Part shown: positions 11,598-21,975 of the stretch, piece after piece
Numbering within the stretch: the first letter of the stretch is position 1
Layout: every line of letters begins with the position of its first letter
Source: Eutrigla gurnardus
Lineage: Eukaryota; Chordata; Actinopteri; Perciformes; Triglidae
Reading direction: 5' to 3'
DNA length: 64,000 bases
Assembly: GCA_963514095.1 (NCBI GenBank)
Contig: OY741265.1
Location: 24,803,590 to 24,867,589, forward strand
The notes under the pieces: model-generated
The model's input: the letters and a program-made list of their open reading frames with translations, nothing else
Databases searched by the model: none
What the model was told of the DNA's origin: nothing
Position numbers and translations under genes: made by a program

Positions 11598-11623
11598 GGG
11601 GGGGGGGGGGGGGGGGGGGGGGG
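11598..11623 (+). repeat. G26 homopolymer tract
   Basis: Twenty-six consecutive G residues near the left end of the hAT element. Confidence 0.95.
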
Positions 11624-11986
11624 AGCTCAACGCGGTTTATGTCAGTCTCCCTCCCCTGACCGCACCGGAGTCTGGTGTAGCCTTCCTGCAGTACCGGAGT
11701 CCAACAGAGAGGCAGCAGCAGCGGGAAAATAACCTGCGTTCATAGCCTGTCCTGCCAAGAAGAAGTGTGTCCTCTCTCTCTTTCCTGTGTTGATTCCGCC
11801 CGCGGGTTCAAATCGACATGTCAGATGGACGTAGCTACATGATGGACAGAAGAACGTTTTTCTCAACGGTGGCGCAACGACCAACAATTAACGACCAACG
11901 TCGGAACAGATGTTTTAGGTCTGTGAATGTTAAGATTAATACTCGGTGTGTGAGAAGTTATTGACTGACAAAGTAGTATCTTTCAA

Positions 11987-12157
11987 GTGTGCAGGTGGCC
12001 GAGTGGTTAGAGCGCATGCCATGCATGAATACCCGTATACGCAACCGACCCCGGTTCAAATCCAGGCTGGTGGTCTTTTGCTGCATGTCACACCCCCTCT
12101 CTCTGCTGTGTTTCCTATCTGTCCACTGCTAATAAAAGGCATCTATGCCAGAAAAAA
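11987..12157 (+). mobile_element. tRNA-derived SINE
   Basis: Pol III A-box-like tggccgagtggttagagcg (11996-12014) and B box ggttcaaatcc (12053-12063) are in tRNA-like spacing, followed by a tRNA-unrelated body (ttgctgcatgtcacaccccc, aataaaaggcatctatgcc) and an A-rich tail. Imperfect target copies atctttcaa (11978-11986) and atctttaaa (12158-12166) flank it. It sits inside the hAT element and is therefore the youngest layer of this nest. A functional tRNA gene is excluded because the acceptor arms do not pair. Confidence 0.85.
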
Positions 12158-12333
12158 ATCTTTAAAAAAAAAGATTTAAAAATAGAGTTTTTGCTAGATG
12201 GTTTTCATTACCGTCGGTTGTAATAACAGTTAGCATACGCAGAATATATGCCAGAACTTTGCGCATACATCTTTCGTCCCTCTGGGCTAAGCCTCGGATC
12301 TCCCATAATCCTAGATCCGCCCCTGGTGACAAG

Positions 12334-13936
12334 TAATATGTCCCTCCTCTCGCCATGTCTGCCTAAAAGGATGTATATGTGTCTAACCAAAGTGGCCTAA
12401 ATGTCTGTTGTTATCTATGTCAAATGTGCTTAAATGTCTGGTGTCAGAATGGTATGTTATACTATATGCCATCCCTGCATGTCACATGGTATGTCCACAA
12501 ACCTGTGAAAATGTACAGAAAACTCACTCACTCATCTTCAACCACTTATCCGGTGTCGGGTCGCGGGGGCATCAGCTTTAGCAGGGGACCCCCAAACTCC
12601 GGACAGATGTTGCTTTTTCTTTATGACTTGTTGATTGTCTTGAGGAAGCATTGTGTTTGGTTTTGAAATCATAAAATATCAACACATAAAACTGAGTCTA
12701 CAAAGCAGGATATGTGGATAGCACGCTGCACACAGGTGTATAAAGTTAAGCATACAGTTATATTGGCAAAACTACCCAATCACGGGTCAAGAATATTGCT
12801 ACCCTGGAATTGAAAACTATTTTTAGTTTTCAAATCCTAACTTTCTTAAATATTGCACATGACAATTATTGTATGGCTAAGGCGAGGGATACACCCTTCC
12901 TGTTAATAGTTGGTGAACATTTATTGCAATGTGTGAAGGTGTGAACCATATGAGTAAAACAGGATTTCCTATTAAAATAATTTTAGCAGGATGGTCAGTC
13001 TTTAGGATGTCAGTCTTCCCAGATATTCCCTTACTGCGAGAATGCTTGTCAAAAATATTAGCTGACATGGAAGATTGAAGACCTCTCTTAATTTTTCCAT
13101 CGTAGGTTAGATTACCAAGGCGACTTGTTTTGTTTCCGGTTCTATTCTGTTTACCATCAGATTTCAGTAATGTTAGCCAATAGCACAGAAAACTTCTGAC
13201 TAAACTGCGTTGTTGCCGAATTTATTCACACCAGGTTAACACAATTTGGGTGAAGTTTGTTCAGAAATTGACAGTTGAATGGAAACACGGCTAATGTTAC
13301 ATGTGTGAGGCTGAATCTGCAGAGTGCGCCTTTCATGACTTGTGTGTAATGTTTGGGTAGCCACATACTTTTAGGTCACGTAGTATCCCTGCACAGCTCC
13401 AGTAGATACCAGTAATGGTAAGAAGGAATTGGGTTAATAGAGAATTTGATTTAAGCTGTAAAAAAAAAAGAAATCTAAATCTAATCACATAAAGACCCAC
13501 AGAAATGAAATACTGTGTTTGGTAAGAAATATTTCTGATGTCACCTCCTCCATGTCCTAACAGACATGTTACAGACTGAAGTTCAGCTCTCACCAAATAC
13601 TCCCCAAACCTCTGCAAAGCTCTTTAATCCACTTCCAGCTACAGCGGTTTAGCTCACACTCCCATCAAAGTTGGGTTCTCTAGGCATCACTGTTGTTCTC
13701 TTTCTAAACCTCACGTTTTTTTTTTCCAAATGACGGGGAATTAAATGTTTGCACCCATTAGCTTCAACACATGACAGGTAAACAGATTCTGTTGATAATG
13801 GTGTATGACATGACCAAGTAACAAAGGCGTTAGATATAATCGCCTTGTGACTGAAATCAGTCCGTTGGGTCTGCCATAAGGACGTGGTGAAGACGCGTCA
13901 ATGAGCCGTGGCATCACATCCCTGATGGCATTGATC
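12334..13936. other. mostly unrecognised; one LINE-like 3' fragment
   Basis: At 12523-12601 the sequence tcatcttcaaccacttatcc, ggtgtcgggtcgcgggggc and agcaggggacccccaaactc is a common teleost dispersed-repeat motif, probably a LINE 3' end. Sequence right after 12333 probably continues LINE D 3'UTR. Nothing else was recognised. Confidence 0.45.
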
Positions 13937-14473
13937 TTACATAGTAGAGTTTTACATTGGGACACAAGTGATCACCTGGTTCTTAGAAATGTCTCTTCAT
14001 ACGATGTAAGGTTGGACTAGATAGTAGGACATTTAAGTGAGGCATTTTCAATGGCAGTGTGTCACATGTGATCATTTCATTCATGAAGATTGTGCCAAAT
14101 GCTAGAAAATTGTGTGCAGTGTTTTGGAAAAAAGGTGTGGTTTAGAACCACAATGTGAGTGTGTGTAGAATTTGTACTTTAGCAGATTGGTTCAGGTGGT
14201 TGGTTCTTCAAAATGTCTTTTAACATGATGTTATGTGTCATCTGAACACATAATGCCATTGTTTTTATTGTAGAGTTTCAGCAGGAGATTTGTGGGGTTT
14301 AGACCACCAGCAAGATGAAGACCTGATGAGATGGTGGCAATTTGGATACCAGCAGTGAGTGAGTCATGGAATTGCTGTGGAATTTGGCTCATTGTGTCAA
14401 AACTTTACACATAAGCCAAATAAGAGACAACGATCGGAGATAAACATCTTACTTCTGTGTCAAAAATAAACTC
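13937..14473 (+). repeat. unclassified dispersed repeat, copy 1
   Basis: Shares ordered landmarks with 15908-16199: tagtagagttttacattg-gacaag-gt, gtgtcatctgaacacataat-ccattgttttt, ggagatttgtgg-gtt-agaccac, aagatgaagac-tgatgagatgg and cttctgtgtcaaaaataaactc. Copy 1 has extra sequence at 14010-14215. No coding or terminal structure was seen. Confidence 0.7.
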
Positions 14474-15907
14474 TTTTTAAATGTTAGTGGCCCTTTGGTC
14501 ATTTGACGGGTCTTCAAATGGATTGGGACACAGCTACTGATGTTCCTTATACCAAACACTGCTGTCATAGTGTATTTTTAATTTTTTCTGTGAAAGATTG
14601 TCGAGTGATTGAATCTGTAAGCTATGAAATTGTACATTGGAATTGCCAGAAAACGGTGAGTGTCTGGAGAATAAAATCACATTACAATTGCATTTGTTAT
14701 GACATGAGATAGTTACACTCATTACAATTTCTCAATTGTTTACACATTTTTCTGAAAGCAGGCCACATATTCTCGGAACTCTACACACAATTCCAAAAAC
14801 ACACACGCAAAAGACATCTCCACAAATCTGCTCCAGTTTAATTGTCCTCTCTGCCCAGTGTCCCTGATCCAATCTCATCAGAGATATGGCTTTCCTTGCT
14901 CCTGGTGTTGCTCCTCTTCATCCTCCTCATCTTCTTTCATCACTCTTGCTATGTCTCTTCTATGTCGCCATCCATTGTTTCAAAACAGAGTATCTCACCC
15001 TGGGCCTTTTTACAGTTAATTTCCTGATTGCTTCCTTCCATCTTTGAAATCATCGGCTACTTTTGCAAAACACTAACCATTAAACCTTACACCAAACCAT
15101 CAACATTAGGATATCTATTGCAAATGCAAAAAATATTTTAGCAAAACTCTTCAAGCTCTTTTAGAAATTTTTTATTTTTGCGTCAATGAAGTTCACACAA
15201 ACCATTGTCTGAACATGAAGCACCAACTATTCACACTTATGGCATAAATGAAAAACACTTGGCTTATGCTTTTTCTGAGTGCAGGAGAGAGGAGTTTGTG
15301 TGGTTGGGAATCAGGGATAGCCAGGAAGTCTTGGCCCATTCTGGCAATGAGGTCCTAAGCCACGGACTGGAGGAAATCTCTCTCTCTGCTTGCCTCAGAG
15401 CTGACCCCCTGTCCTCCTGACTCGGAGCATGCCTATACTCGCCTTGGATGCACATGAGAGTATAGGAAACCTCATAAACTCCTCTTTAAAAAAATTAAAA
15501 AATGTCTGCTGGGTCCATTTTAAGGCTAATTCATTCTGTCACGTTTAAGGGAAAATGAGTTCAGGACTCAAAAGCAGATGCGAACAAAAGATCACTGGAA
15601 AAAAGTTTTATTAAATACACACTTTCAAAAATGCAGTCAAAACTCAGGAAGGCTATAAAAGGTGTCAAAAATCACTTTTCTACAGAACCATTTCTTCTCT
15701 TCAAATGCTGCCAGTAACCTGATGTGATATTGTGACATCCAACAGGGACCTTTTGTATAAGGAGTTACAAATGTTGCAGATGTTTTGGTAAAGTGTATTA
15801 TTATTATTATTATTATTGTTGTTGTTATTGTTATTAGTAGTAGTAGTAGTGTGTAAACAAAAAAAAACAAGGTTTTCATACTATTGTTTTAAATTGTATT
15901 TTCCTTT
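14474..15907. other. no gene; simple repeats
   Basis: Contains a TTA/GTT/TAG simple repeat at 15797-15850. No open frame has a recognisable motif. Confidence 0.5.
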
Positions 15908-16199
15908 CATAGTAGTTTTACATTGAGAAACAAGTGTTCAACTGGTTCATATGATGTTGTGTGTGTGTCATCTGAACACATAATATCATTGTTTTTGAAT
16001 GCAGGAGATTTGTGGAGTTCAGACCACAAGATGAAGACCAGATGAGATGGCAACAATTTGTATACCAGTGTTGAGTGTGTTATGTTCATATTTAAATGTG
16101 CATTAAAAGTGCATTTTTGCTGACACACTCGTTGTGGAATTTGCCATTGTGTCAACACAATTGGGGAGAAACTTCTCACTTCTATGTCAGAAAGAAACT
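15908..16199 (+). repeat. unclassified dispersed repeat, copy 2
   Basis: Second, shorter and diverged copy of the repeat at 13937-14473, in the same orientation. It lacks the inner segment of copy 1. Confidence 0.7.
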
Positions 16200-16639
16200 C
16201 CTGCCGTGACAATTCAGCCTATCAGCATTGAGATTCTCCTCCTGTCGTCACTGAATCAGAAATGGAGAGAAAAATATTGTATGCTCTGTGGTCGCCCAGA
16301 GATCAACGATAGTAACTTACATTACAAAAAAGGCTGAACAAAACTGTGGTAGGCCTACTGTGACGGTTAGACTGGGTGCTTTGGGTGCCAGTTAGGTCAG
16401 TCTCTGTTTTTTGTTTGTGTGTCCCTCCTGTTGGTTTTAAATCTGCTATATAAATAAAGTTTAATTTGACGATCTATGCATTAAAATTGCATATGGACCA
16501 CAACAAACTGGTTTGGTGCAAGTCTTGTGCTATACGTATAAAGTTGACTAATCTATTACACAGTCATTTTCACCGCTTCATTGACTGCATGAAACCTCGC
16601 AATGGCAAATGGGACCGGTTGTCATTACGGTCTGATTCG

Positions 16640-16861
16640 TGGCTCTTGGTCAGCAAGTGAGTGAGTTGTGAGTGGTATCGCAGGTCCTTCCTTCCTGCTG
16701 CTGTCAGACTCTACAATCAGCACTGCTCCCAATAGACCTCATTCTGCATTCTACACTATATTGTAAATAAAAAACAAATTCACTGCTGTAAATTTTTGTA
16801 CAATATCATGTTTATATGTATAAAAAAGTCTATTATATTTCTTACCTTTTGAAATGATATT
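16640..16861 (+). pseudogene. Rex1-like LINE C-terminus and 3'UTR, left part
   Basis: About 16671-16735 encodes YRRSFLPAAVRLYNQHCSQ then a stop, the typical last residues of Rex1/CR1-like ORF2. The 3'UTR is interrupted at 16861 by the Harbinger element and continues at 18139. Almost all of the LINE is missing. Confidence 0.8.
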
Positions 16862-18138
16862 GGCCGCGTTTCCCAGATTTGATCGTTCTTAAGGACTTAA
16901 GAAGGCTCTTAAGAAGGGTTCGGCTAAGAAGGAGCGCTAAGATACGGGTGTTTCCCAGACGCGTTCTTAACTGCCTTCTTAGGAGAACCTTAAGATCAAG
17001 CCAAAGAAGCTTCTTAAGAAGCTCTTAGTGGGAGCTGTCCACCGCGGTGGTGCTGAAACTGAATCAATGGATGCCAGGTAAATCGATCACCCACCTCTTT
17101 ATCAGCGCATAAGTCACACACAGCGCCCCGTGGTCGCCTCACACAGGTGCAATATACCCCCATGGATATAGTCACACACATGTGAGAATGGAATGAGGGT
17201 GCCGTCCACCGATCACCCGGGGGATCCCAGCCACTGCGTGGAACCCTTGGTGGACCTGGCGGACATCGTCCCGTGTGGTGGGCATCTTTATGGGTATGGG
17301 CATGGCGCAGGAGAATTGGAGTCATAGCTGCCACACTCCGTGACACCGATGCCTTGCTGAGGCCGGTGCCGTCCCCCACCACCTACAGGAAGCTCCCCAC
17401 TGCGTAAAAACGCAGCGCAGCCAGGAGCTGCACCTCCAGGGCTGAGGGCAAAATAGCAGCAGGTTGCTCTCTGGATGTGTGTAGACACCAGAGTGATCAG
17501 CCGTTGGATCTCCGCACGGGGCAGCCGGTACTTTGTCTGGACAGCCCGGTCTGACAGCACGTCCAGTGGGGAGAAGTGCTGACGCACGTAAGCATTTATA
17601 TAAACTGTCTGGCTTCGCGCACGGCGACGCTGTTGGTTCGCAGCGAGAATGTGCTGTATTGCAGCCATGGTTTCTCACACGCGCGGCGCGGACTTTGGCA
17701 ACGCCTTTATATAGAGTAGCAGGTGGAGCCTCTCTGGATGAGGTTCAGCTGAGTTCAATTACATCTGTTTCCTTGATATCTGTGAAATGCCACAGGGTTG
17801 TTGATGTGTTTTTATGTGTAGTACTATAAACTCATATATGCAGATGTGTGTGGAAAACTTAAACGTGTAATTCAATGAAAAGTTTTTTTTTTTTGTTTAT
17901 TATTTCGAAAAGTGGAGAATATAAATTTCCCTGACGCGGCTTGATCACTGAGCATTTCGTCGCTAAGAAGGCTGTTAAGAGTGGGTCAGCTCGATCTTAC
18001 GTTTCCTTCTTAGTGAAAGATCTTCTTAGGCTAAGAGCGACTCTGGGAAACACATCCTTCTTTCACAGCGTTCTTAAGAGCGCTCCAAAGACGATCTTAG
18101 CACTTGAGAGCTTCTTAACGAATCTGGGAAACGCGGCC
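16862..18138 (-). mobile_element. PIF/Harbinger transposon with decayed HARBI1-like ORF
   Basis: A 1277-bp element with inverted ends ggccgcgtttcccagatttg (16862-16881) and its near-perfect reverse complement (to 18138). The flanks carry a 3-bp direct repeat ATT (16859-16861 and 18139-18141). The minus strand from 17668 encodes a HARBI1-like N-terminal region: MAAIQHILAANQQRRRARSQ, then TKYRLPRAEIQRLITLVSTH and, in another frame near 17382, VVGDGTGLSKASVSRSVAAM. That matches the FLxVVGDxxGLSKxSVSR block of Harbinger nucleases. Frameshifts lie at about 17385 and 17440, and the C-terminal catalytic part is not readable. Confidence 0.88.
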
Positions 18139-18272
18139 ATTGTTAATTTTTGGTATTGTTATTGTTATTATTGTGTTTTCTTTTTTGTAACATTCTGTCC
18201 TTTGGCTGCTGTGGCAAACAAATGTCCCCGTTGAGGGACAATAAAGCCTGATTCTGATTCTGATTCATGCGA
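18139..18272 (+). pseudogene. Rex1-like LINE 3'UTR, right part
   Basis: Continues the LINE 3'UTR after the Harbinger element. It includes tgtccccgttgagggacaat, aaagcctg and a (ATTCTG)n tail at about 18250-18270, the usual terminus of Rex1-like LINEs. Confidence 0.8.
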
Positions 18273-18799
18273 CCAGTTGTTATTTCGGTCTGATTGCAGC
18301 GGCTCTATATAGCCAGTAGAGGCGCTAGTGGACTAGGAGACTAATGTTAAACACCATAGAACAAGAAGGGCTTCCTGCCAAGCCTTGGTCGTAGGGTTGG
18401 TTATGCATTTGCGGCTACTGCGACAAACAATGAGAAGAAACTGTGACAAAGAACAGACTCATTTGCTGCTGACATCCATTTCCACTGACTCAGTGAAATA
18501 ACTCGGTTCAGAGAACTGATTCGTCGGTCAGACCGTCATCTCAAATTTCCAACTATTTCTAGGCTTCAACCACCACAAGATCTCTTCATTGTCGAGCCAT
18601 GTTTCATTAAACCTGCATTCACCCATTTCAAAATCTAGGAGGCCAGCTAGCTATAGTTCAACCTGTATTCTACCTCCATCCTCTCTCATAACGCAGGCCT
18701 ACCGTGGGGAAGGAAACATCTTCTGTCTGTCAGACCAAAGAAATTGTGATCAAAAATGTTTAACATCCATAGAATCTGATCTTTTTTAAATCTAATGCT
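18273..18799. other. no recognised feature
   Basis: No motif-bearing open frame or recognised repeat. Confidence 0.5.
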
Positions 18800-20576
18800 T
18801 AAGGCCTGTTATTAGAAAAATTTGATTGAAGAGGAGACTTCTTAAGCAGCCGCGGCCACCCTGCTTCAAAGGCCCCAGCTGACGTAAATGTCTGAAGGAC
18901 AGGTGAGACATGGAGAAAAGGAGACATCATGCACATAGAAGTGAATGAAAAACCTTTGATTACTTTGTGTTTCTCAAAGCCATAAAGAATGAAATTCCAC
19001 TGGTGGAGGGACTCGGATGCTCTCTGGATCCATGCCACAGGAGAAATACACCGATCAAACAAGCCAGCAACAGATGTTAGGAAAGGCACATTGCAGGACA
19101 GGATGCAACCAGGCAGAGGAGATGAGGCGTGGTTTTCTCCTCAGCCGTGTTGGGTATAGTTACTTTGGAAAGTAGTTAATTAGGTTACAACGTTACCATC
19201 AATTAAAAGTAATCAGTTACGTTACAGCGTTACCTGTGAATAAAAGTAACGCGTACTCATGCGTTACCAAAAATGAAAAGCCGTTTGCAGCACCTCGCAC
19301 ATTCTGCAACTTGACTAACACACACACAGCCTCCTTTAAATGCACCGAGAAGTTGTGACAATGATGAATAACGTCAGTCATCCAACCAAATTAACGCTGC
19401 AGGATAACAATAAAGACAGTTAGCAATATGCCACATAGCGCTTTATTAATTAATTCTTAAAATAACGGATTACTTTTTTAAAAAAATAACGAAGTTGCTT
19501 GACGCACGGAACTAACGTGTTACGTTACATGTTACACGAAAAAAGTAATTAGAGTACCACAACACTGCTCCTCAGGTCTGTAAACGGGGAAGAAAGATGC
19601 CATCCAAAGTTATCACTCTCATTCTGAAGGAGCTTGTGATGTTTTTCATCTGAAATGCCTGGTTAGGGCGCAAAATAGCCGAGCTGCCATCTCCTTGGAT
19701 CTTGAGACATGAAGGAGCCACAGAGACAGCAGATAAACTACTAAAGTAGGCATCAGAGCCAAAAGCAGAGCCATTTTGGCTGATCGAAACTTGAGTGGAA
19801 CCTGATCCAGAGGGTCGAAAGCGGCTATAATCAGTATGAAATAGCAGAAGCATAACCTCCGACCTAACCACCGTGCTGAAAGCCAAAATCCTGTCAACCA
19901 GTTGTTGAAGGAACGTAAACATGTGAAGCAGAGGACACGCAGTGGACTCTTGTCCATACACCTACACTGAAAAGCAGTATTCACACCAAACACACTTACG
20001 TCTTTAATTGTCATTGACTTTGTATGCAATAGCGTTGCAGAAAAAATGTGCTTTGTGCTTGGTGTCGACACAGCATAGCATCCTCTGGCAGATGTAGACC
20101 TTGCACTCTGAATAGTATGCACTACTTCCTGCCTCTGTAAGGGCTCCCATTCAGGGGCCACAGCCACAGATACTGGCCTATAACCGACCAATCGACACCT
20201 ACCAAGAGATGTTGCCCCCATGCCGCCCCCAACTGCTGCAGGCACAGAAACAATGATGCACCTCTGTCTCTCATTAGGATCACTGATCCAATACCACCAA
20301 GAGATTAAGTAGTATGGAGTATGAAAGCATGAAGGAGTAACCTGGACCCCAGCCAATGTGCAAACATGTCTACTACCAGCAGAGAACTGTCCCACCTCCA
20401 CCTCCCAAATCTCAAATCTGGGTGATGAGTTCCAGACGGAGGCATCGATCCCTATGGCGAGGACCTCTTCTTGACATAACATCTGCTCCTCCATTCATTT
20501 CACCGAGAATACTGCTCCGATGAAGGGCGAGTGTGTGCAGCAGCCATATGGCTATGTTCTGCAGCTGCAGGTTATA
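18800..20576 (-). pseudogene. DIRS-like tyrosine-recombinase retrotransposon relic
   Basis: Minus-strand reading from 20576 gives an RNase H end, SSILGEMNGGADVMSRRGPR, like the GADLLSRG block of fish DIRS elements. About 20150-20080 gives QEVVHTIQSARSTSARGCYA, similar to the start of the DIRS tyrosine recombinase. About 19800-19760 gives SAKMALLLALMP, and 19720-19640 gives SVAPSCLKIQGDGSSAILRP then NQAFQMKNITSSFRMRVITL, similar to the recombinase core. The stretch 19646-20494 happens to be open in one frame (282 codons), but the similarity jumps between frames, so it is not one intact protein. The hAT MITE at 19145-19567 interrupts it. The part below 19137 probably continues the recombinase but is badly decayed. 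Confidence 0.6.
19145..19567. mobile_element. hAT-type MITE with 8-bp TSD
   Basis: A 423-bp non-coding element between perfect copies of CTCCTCAG (19137-19144 and 19568-19575). Ends ccgtgttgggtatagttact and the reverse complement cagtgttgtggtactctaat are imperfect inverted repeats. The inner sequence is rich in gttacgttac-like motifs. It inserted into the DIRS-like relic. Confidence 0.82.
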
Positions 20577-20578
20577 TA

Positions 20579-21392
20579 CACTATATTGCCAAAAGTATTC
20601 ACTCACCCATCCAAATAATTTAAGTCAGGTGTTCCAATCACTTCCATGGCCAAAGGTGTATAAAAGCAGCACCTAGGCATGCAGACTGTTTCTACAAACA
20701 TGTGTGAAAGAATGGGTCGCTATCAGGAGCTCAGTGAATTCCAGCGTGGTACTGTGATAGGATGCCACCTGTGCAACAAGTCCAGTCGTGAAATGTCCTC
20801 GCTCCTAAATATTCCACAGTCAACTGTCAGTGGGATTATAACTAAGTGGAAGTGATTGGGAACGACAGTAACTCAGCCAAGAAGTGGTAGATCACGTAAA
20901 ATGACGGAGCGGGGTCAGAGGATGCTGAGGCACATAGTGCTCAGAGGTCACACACAGCAAAGTCAATCGCTAAGGACCTCCAAACTTCATGTGGCCTTCA
21001 GATTAGCTCAAGAACAGCATAGAGAGCTTCATGAAATGGGTTTCCATGGCGATAAGATGCAACCAAGCCATACATCAGCAAGTGCAATGCAAAGCGTCCG
21101 ATGCAGTGGTGTAAAGCACGCCGCCACTGGACTCTAGAGCAGTGGGGACGCGTTCTCTGGAGTGACCAATCACGCTTCTCCATCTGGGAATCTAATGGAC
21201 AAGTCTGGGTTTGGTGGTTGCCAGGACAACGGTACTTGTCTGACTGCATTGTGCCACGTGTAAAGTTTGGTGGAGGGGGATTATGGTGTGGGGTTGTTTT
21301 TCAGGAGCTGGGCTTGGCCCCTTAGTTCCAGTGAAAGGAACTCTGAATGCTTCAGCATACCAAGAGATGTTGGACAATTCCAACTTTGTGGG
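20579..21392 (+). pseudogene. Tc1-like transposon, 3'-truncated
   Basis: Starts with a Tc1-type inverted end cactatattgccaaaagtat after TA (20577-20578). The transposase begins at about 20712 with MGRYQELSEFQRGTVIGCHL, followed by the paired-like helix-turn-helix segment with SSLLNIPQSTVSGIITKWK, then a stop and a frame shift. Next is TQPRSGRSRKMTERGQRML, and later ELHEMGFHGDKMQPS. The copy breaks off at about 21392 within the catalytic domain (GTLNASAYQEMLDNSNFVGT region), so the last part and the 3' inverted end are gone. Confidence 0.9.
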
Positions 21393-21975
21393 AACAGCCA
21401 CGTTTAGATAGTTCTACCTCCCACATGTCGTTGTAGTCCAAAAAGGCAGTCAACGTGTTCAGAGTATTCATCAGAATCTGACCCCTCGCCGGCTCCAGGA
21501 TGTCCAGAGCTTCATCCAATGAGAACGTCCTCATTACCAGTCACACATCCTTAACCGCTGCAGCAAAAGCATACGCTTCCAAGCGTCTCTGAGGCAGAGT
21601 AAGGCAAGCACAGCAATGGCACTCCGCATGAGCAGTGAGAGCCAAGTCGATTGCACTCTGGGCCCAGTCACGACTCACAACGGGCGTGTGCATCGTAGGG
21701 TATCATGTATCCCGTCTGGCAGGCCAGACAGATACGGACGCCACTGTTGGAAGATATCATTATCTTGCTTATGAGTAGATTTTGTTCTTATTTCGACGCT
21801 GCCTGAAAAAAGTGGGAGCCGAATGTCTGATCTCATCGTGGGAACGAGGTGAGGCCCACGCACACCGGTAGGCTTGGGTTTACATTCTTTCAGTGCTGAA
21901 TATGTGTGCATGGGATAAACCCACTTGTGAGAGCATTGTAGGAGTCTGTACGATATAGGAAAAACTTTCACTGAA
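21393..21975 (-). pseudogene. unidentified coding-like relic, minus strand
   Basis: Minus-strand frames give long open stretches: SALKECKPKPTGVRGPHLVP and QQWRPYLSGLPDGIHDTLRC (21675-21971), then in another frame DWAQSAIDLALTAHAECHCC and, after one stop, RTFSLDEALDILEPARGQIL with NTLTAFLDYNDMWEVELS. I do not recognise the protein. Its position upstream of the DIRS-like pieces suggests it may be gag or another part of the same element, but this is inference only. Confidence 0.3.

Larger units (their letters stand above)
11522..12325. mobile_element. non-autonomous hAT element with 8-bp TSD
   Basis: The element is flanked by identical 8-bp copies of GTGACAAG (11514-11521 and 12326-12333). Its ends are caggggcgg at the left and the reverse complement of caggggcggatctaggatta at the right, as in hAT elements. 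It lies in LINE D 3' sequence, so it is younger than LINE D. It carries a G26 tract at 11598-11623 and a tRNA-derived SINE at 11987-12157. No transposase remains, which points to mobilisation in trans. Confidence 0.88.

Noticed and set aside
11996..12063. Possible tRNA gene
   Set aside because: A and B boxes exist, but the arms do not form a tRNA; sequence continues as a SINE with an A-rich tail.
19646..20494. 282-codon open frame on the minus strand, candidate host gene
   Set aside because: Similarity to DIRS-type RNase H and recombinase runs through it in changing frames; the openness in one frame is accidental.
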